A DNA stretch of 64,000 nucleotides, taken from positions 28,024,001-28,088,000 of the forward strand of contig NC_079883.1 of the NCBI RefSeq assembly GCF_029227915.1, given 5' to 3'. This document shows positions 63,791-64,000 of the stretch, piece by piece. The DNA comes from Hydractinia symbiolongicarpus (taxonomy: Eukaryota; Cnidaria; Hydrozoa; Anthoathecata; Hydractiniidae). Position 1 is the first letter of the stretch; every line of letters begins with the position of its first letter. The notes under the pieces were generated by a model. That model was not told where the DNA came from, ran no database searches, and was given only the letters and a program-made list of their open reading frames with translations. Position numbers and translations under genes: made by a program.

Positions 63791-64000
63791 CTAAAAAAAC
63801 ACTTAATTACTGCAATTAAAAATTTCAAAAGTGTTCGTGCAAAATAGATTGCTAAGATTGATCTTGCAACCTATTGTGATTAAACAATCGATCGCGTGGG
63901 GTCATTGTTTATCAGCGAGTCAATTATTTTCTTAAAAAACAAAAGCTATTGCAATGTTATTGTTCAGTGTAACTATTCATGCGAGTTTTGTGTCCGCGGT

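Overview
The window is AT-rich animal DNA with intron-split genes (GT...AG junctions, T-rich acceptors, many introns of 0.1-2 kb) and a heavy load of transposable elements. Two conserved metazoan genes are clear: UGP2 (+) and TTC8/BBS8 (-). The families around them (KDZ/CxC-type transposase relics, integrase-plus-HECT elements, THAP/Kolobok elements, a short transmembrane collagen ending in WECP) are ones I associate with cnidarians. I infer a cnidarian, possibly hydrozoan. This rests on family recognition, not on a search.

Layout: 1-4.7 kb holds a broken KDZ/CxC-like transposase gene (-) and a small intact secreted-protein ORF (-). 6.9-7.4 kb is a 5'-truncated LINE. 8.65-11.78 kb is an intact ten-exon DUF6589-like gene (+), tail to tail with a C-terminally truncated RecQ-like helicase (11.7-13.0 kb, -). 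15.0-23.7 kb is a nest of DNA transposons: an outer Kolobok-type element (TTAA target site, THAP transposase relic) containing a second TTAA element (15.6-17.1 kb) and a Tc1/mariner-like TA element (19.2-21.1 kb).

24.5-40.1 kb is UGP2, reconstructed as 14 exons in one open frame of about 501 residues. Its second intron carries an inverted-repeat element with a LINE fragment inside one arm. Its last intron carries a complete antisense BEL/Pao retrotransposon with a single 1762-residue open frame, two 157-bp LTRs that look identical, a PBS, a PPT and a 5-bp target duplication. 42.6-45.2 kb is a five-exon type II membrane collagen-like gene. Its last exon and about 0.85 kb of downstream DNA are duplicated in inverted orientation at 40.76-41.72 kb, giving a 1-kb-arm inverted repeat around the gene. 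47.56-55.39 kb (-) is TTC8/BBS8, 15 exons and 499 residues, all in frame.

56.5-62.2 kb is a large inverted-repeat mobile element with repetitive termini. It holds a dead integrase-type transposase (+) and, facing it, a degraded G2E3-like/HECT ubiquitin-ligase gene (-). A 2.7-kb RTE-like LINE and a second small LINE fragment have landed inside it. The window ends in a roughly 52-bp tandem array related to one inside the TA element at 19.7 kb.

Apart from UGP2 and TTC8, which have housekeeping and ciliary roles, most of the content is mobile-element history: several insertion layers whose order can be read from the nesting, plus two probably recent insertions (the BEL/Pao element and the LINE copies). 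I saw no rRNA, tRNA or CRISPR array.
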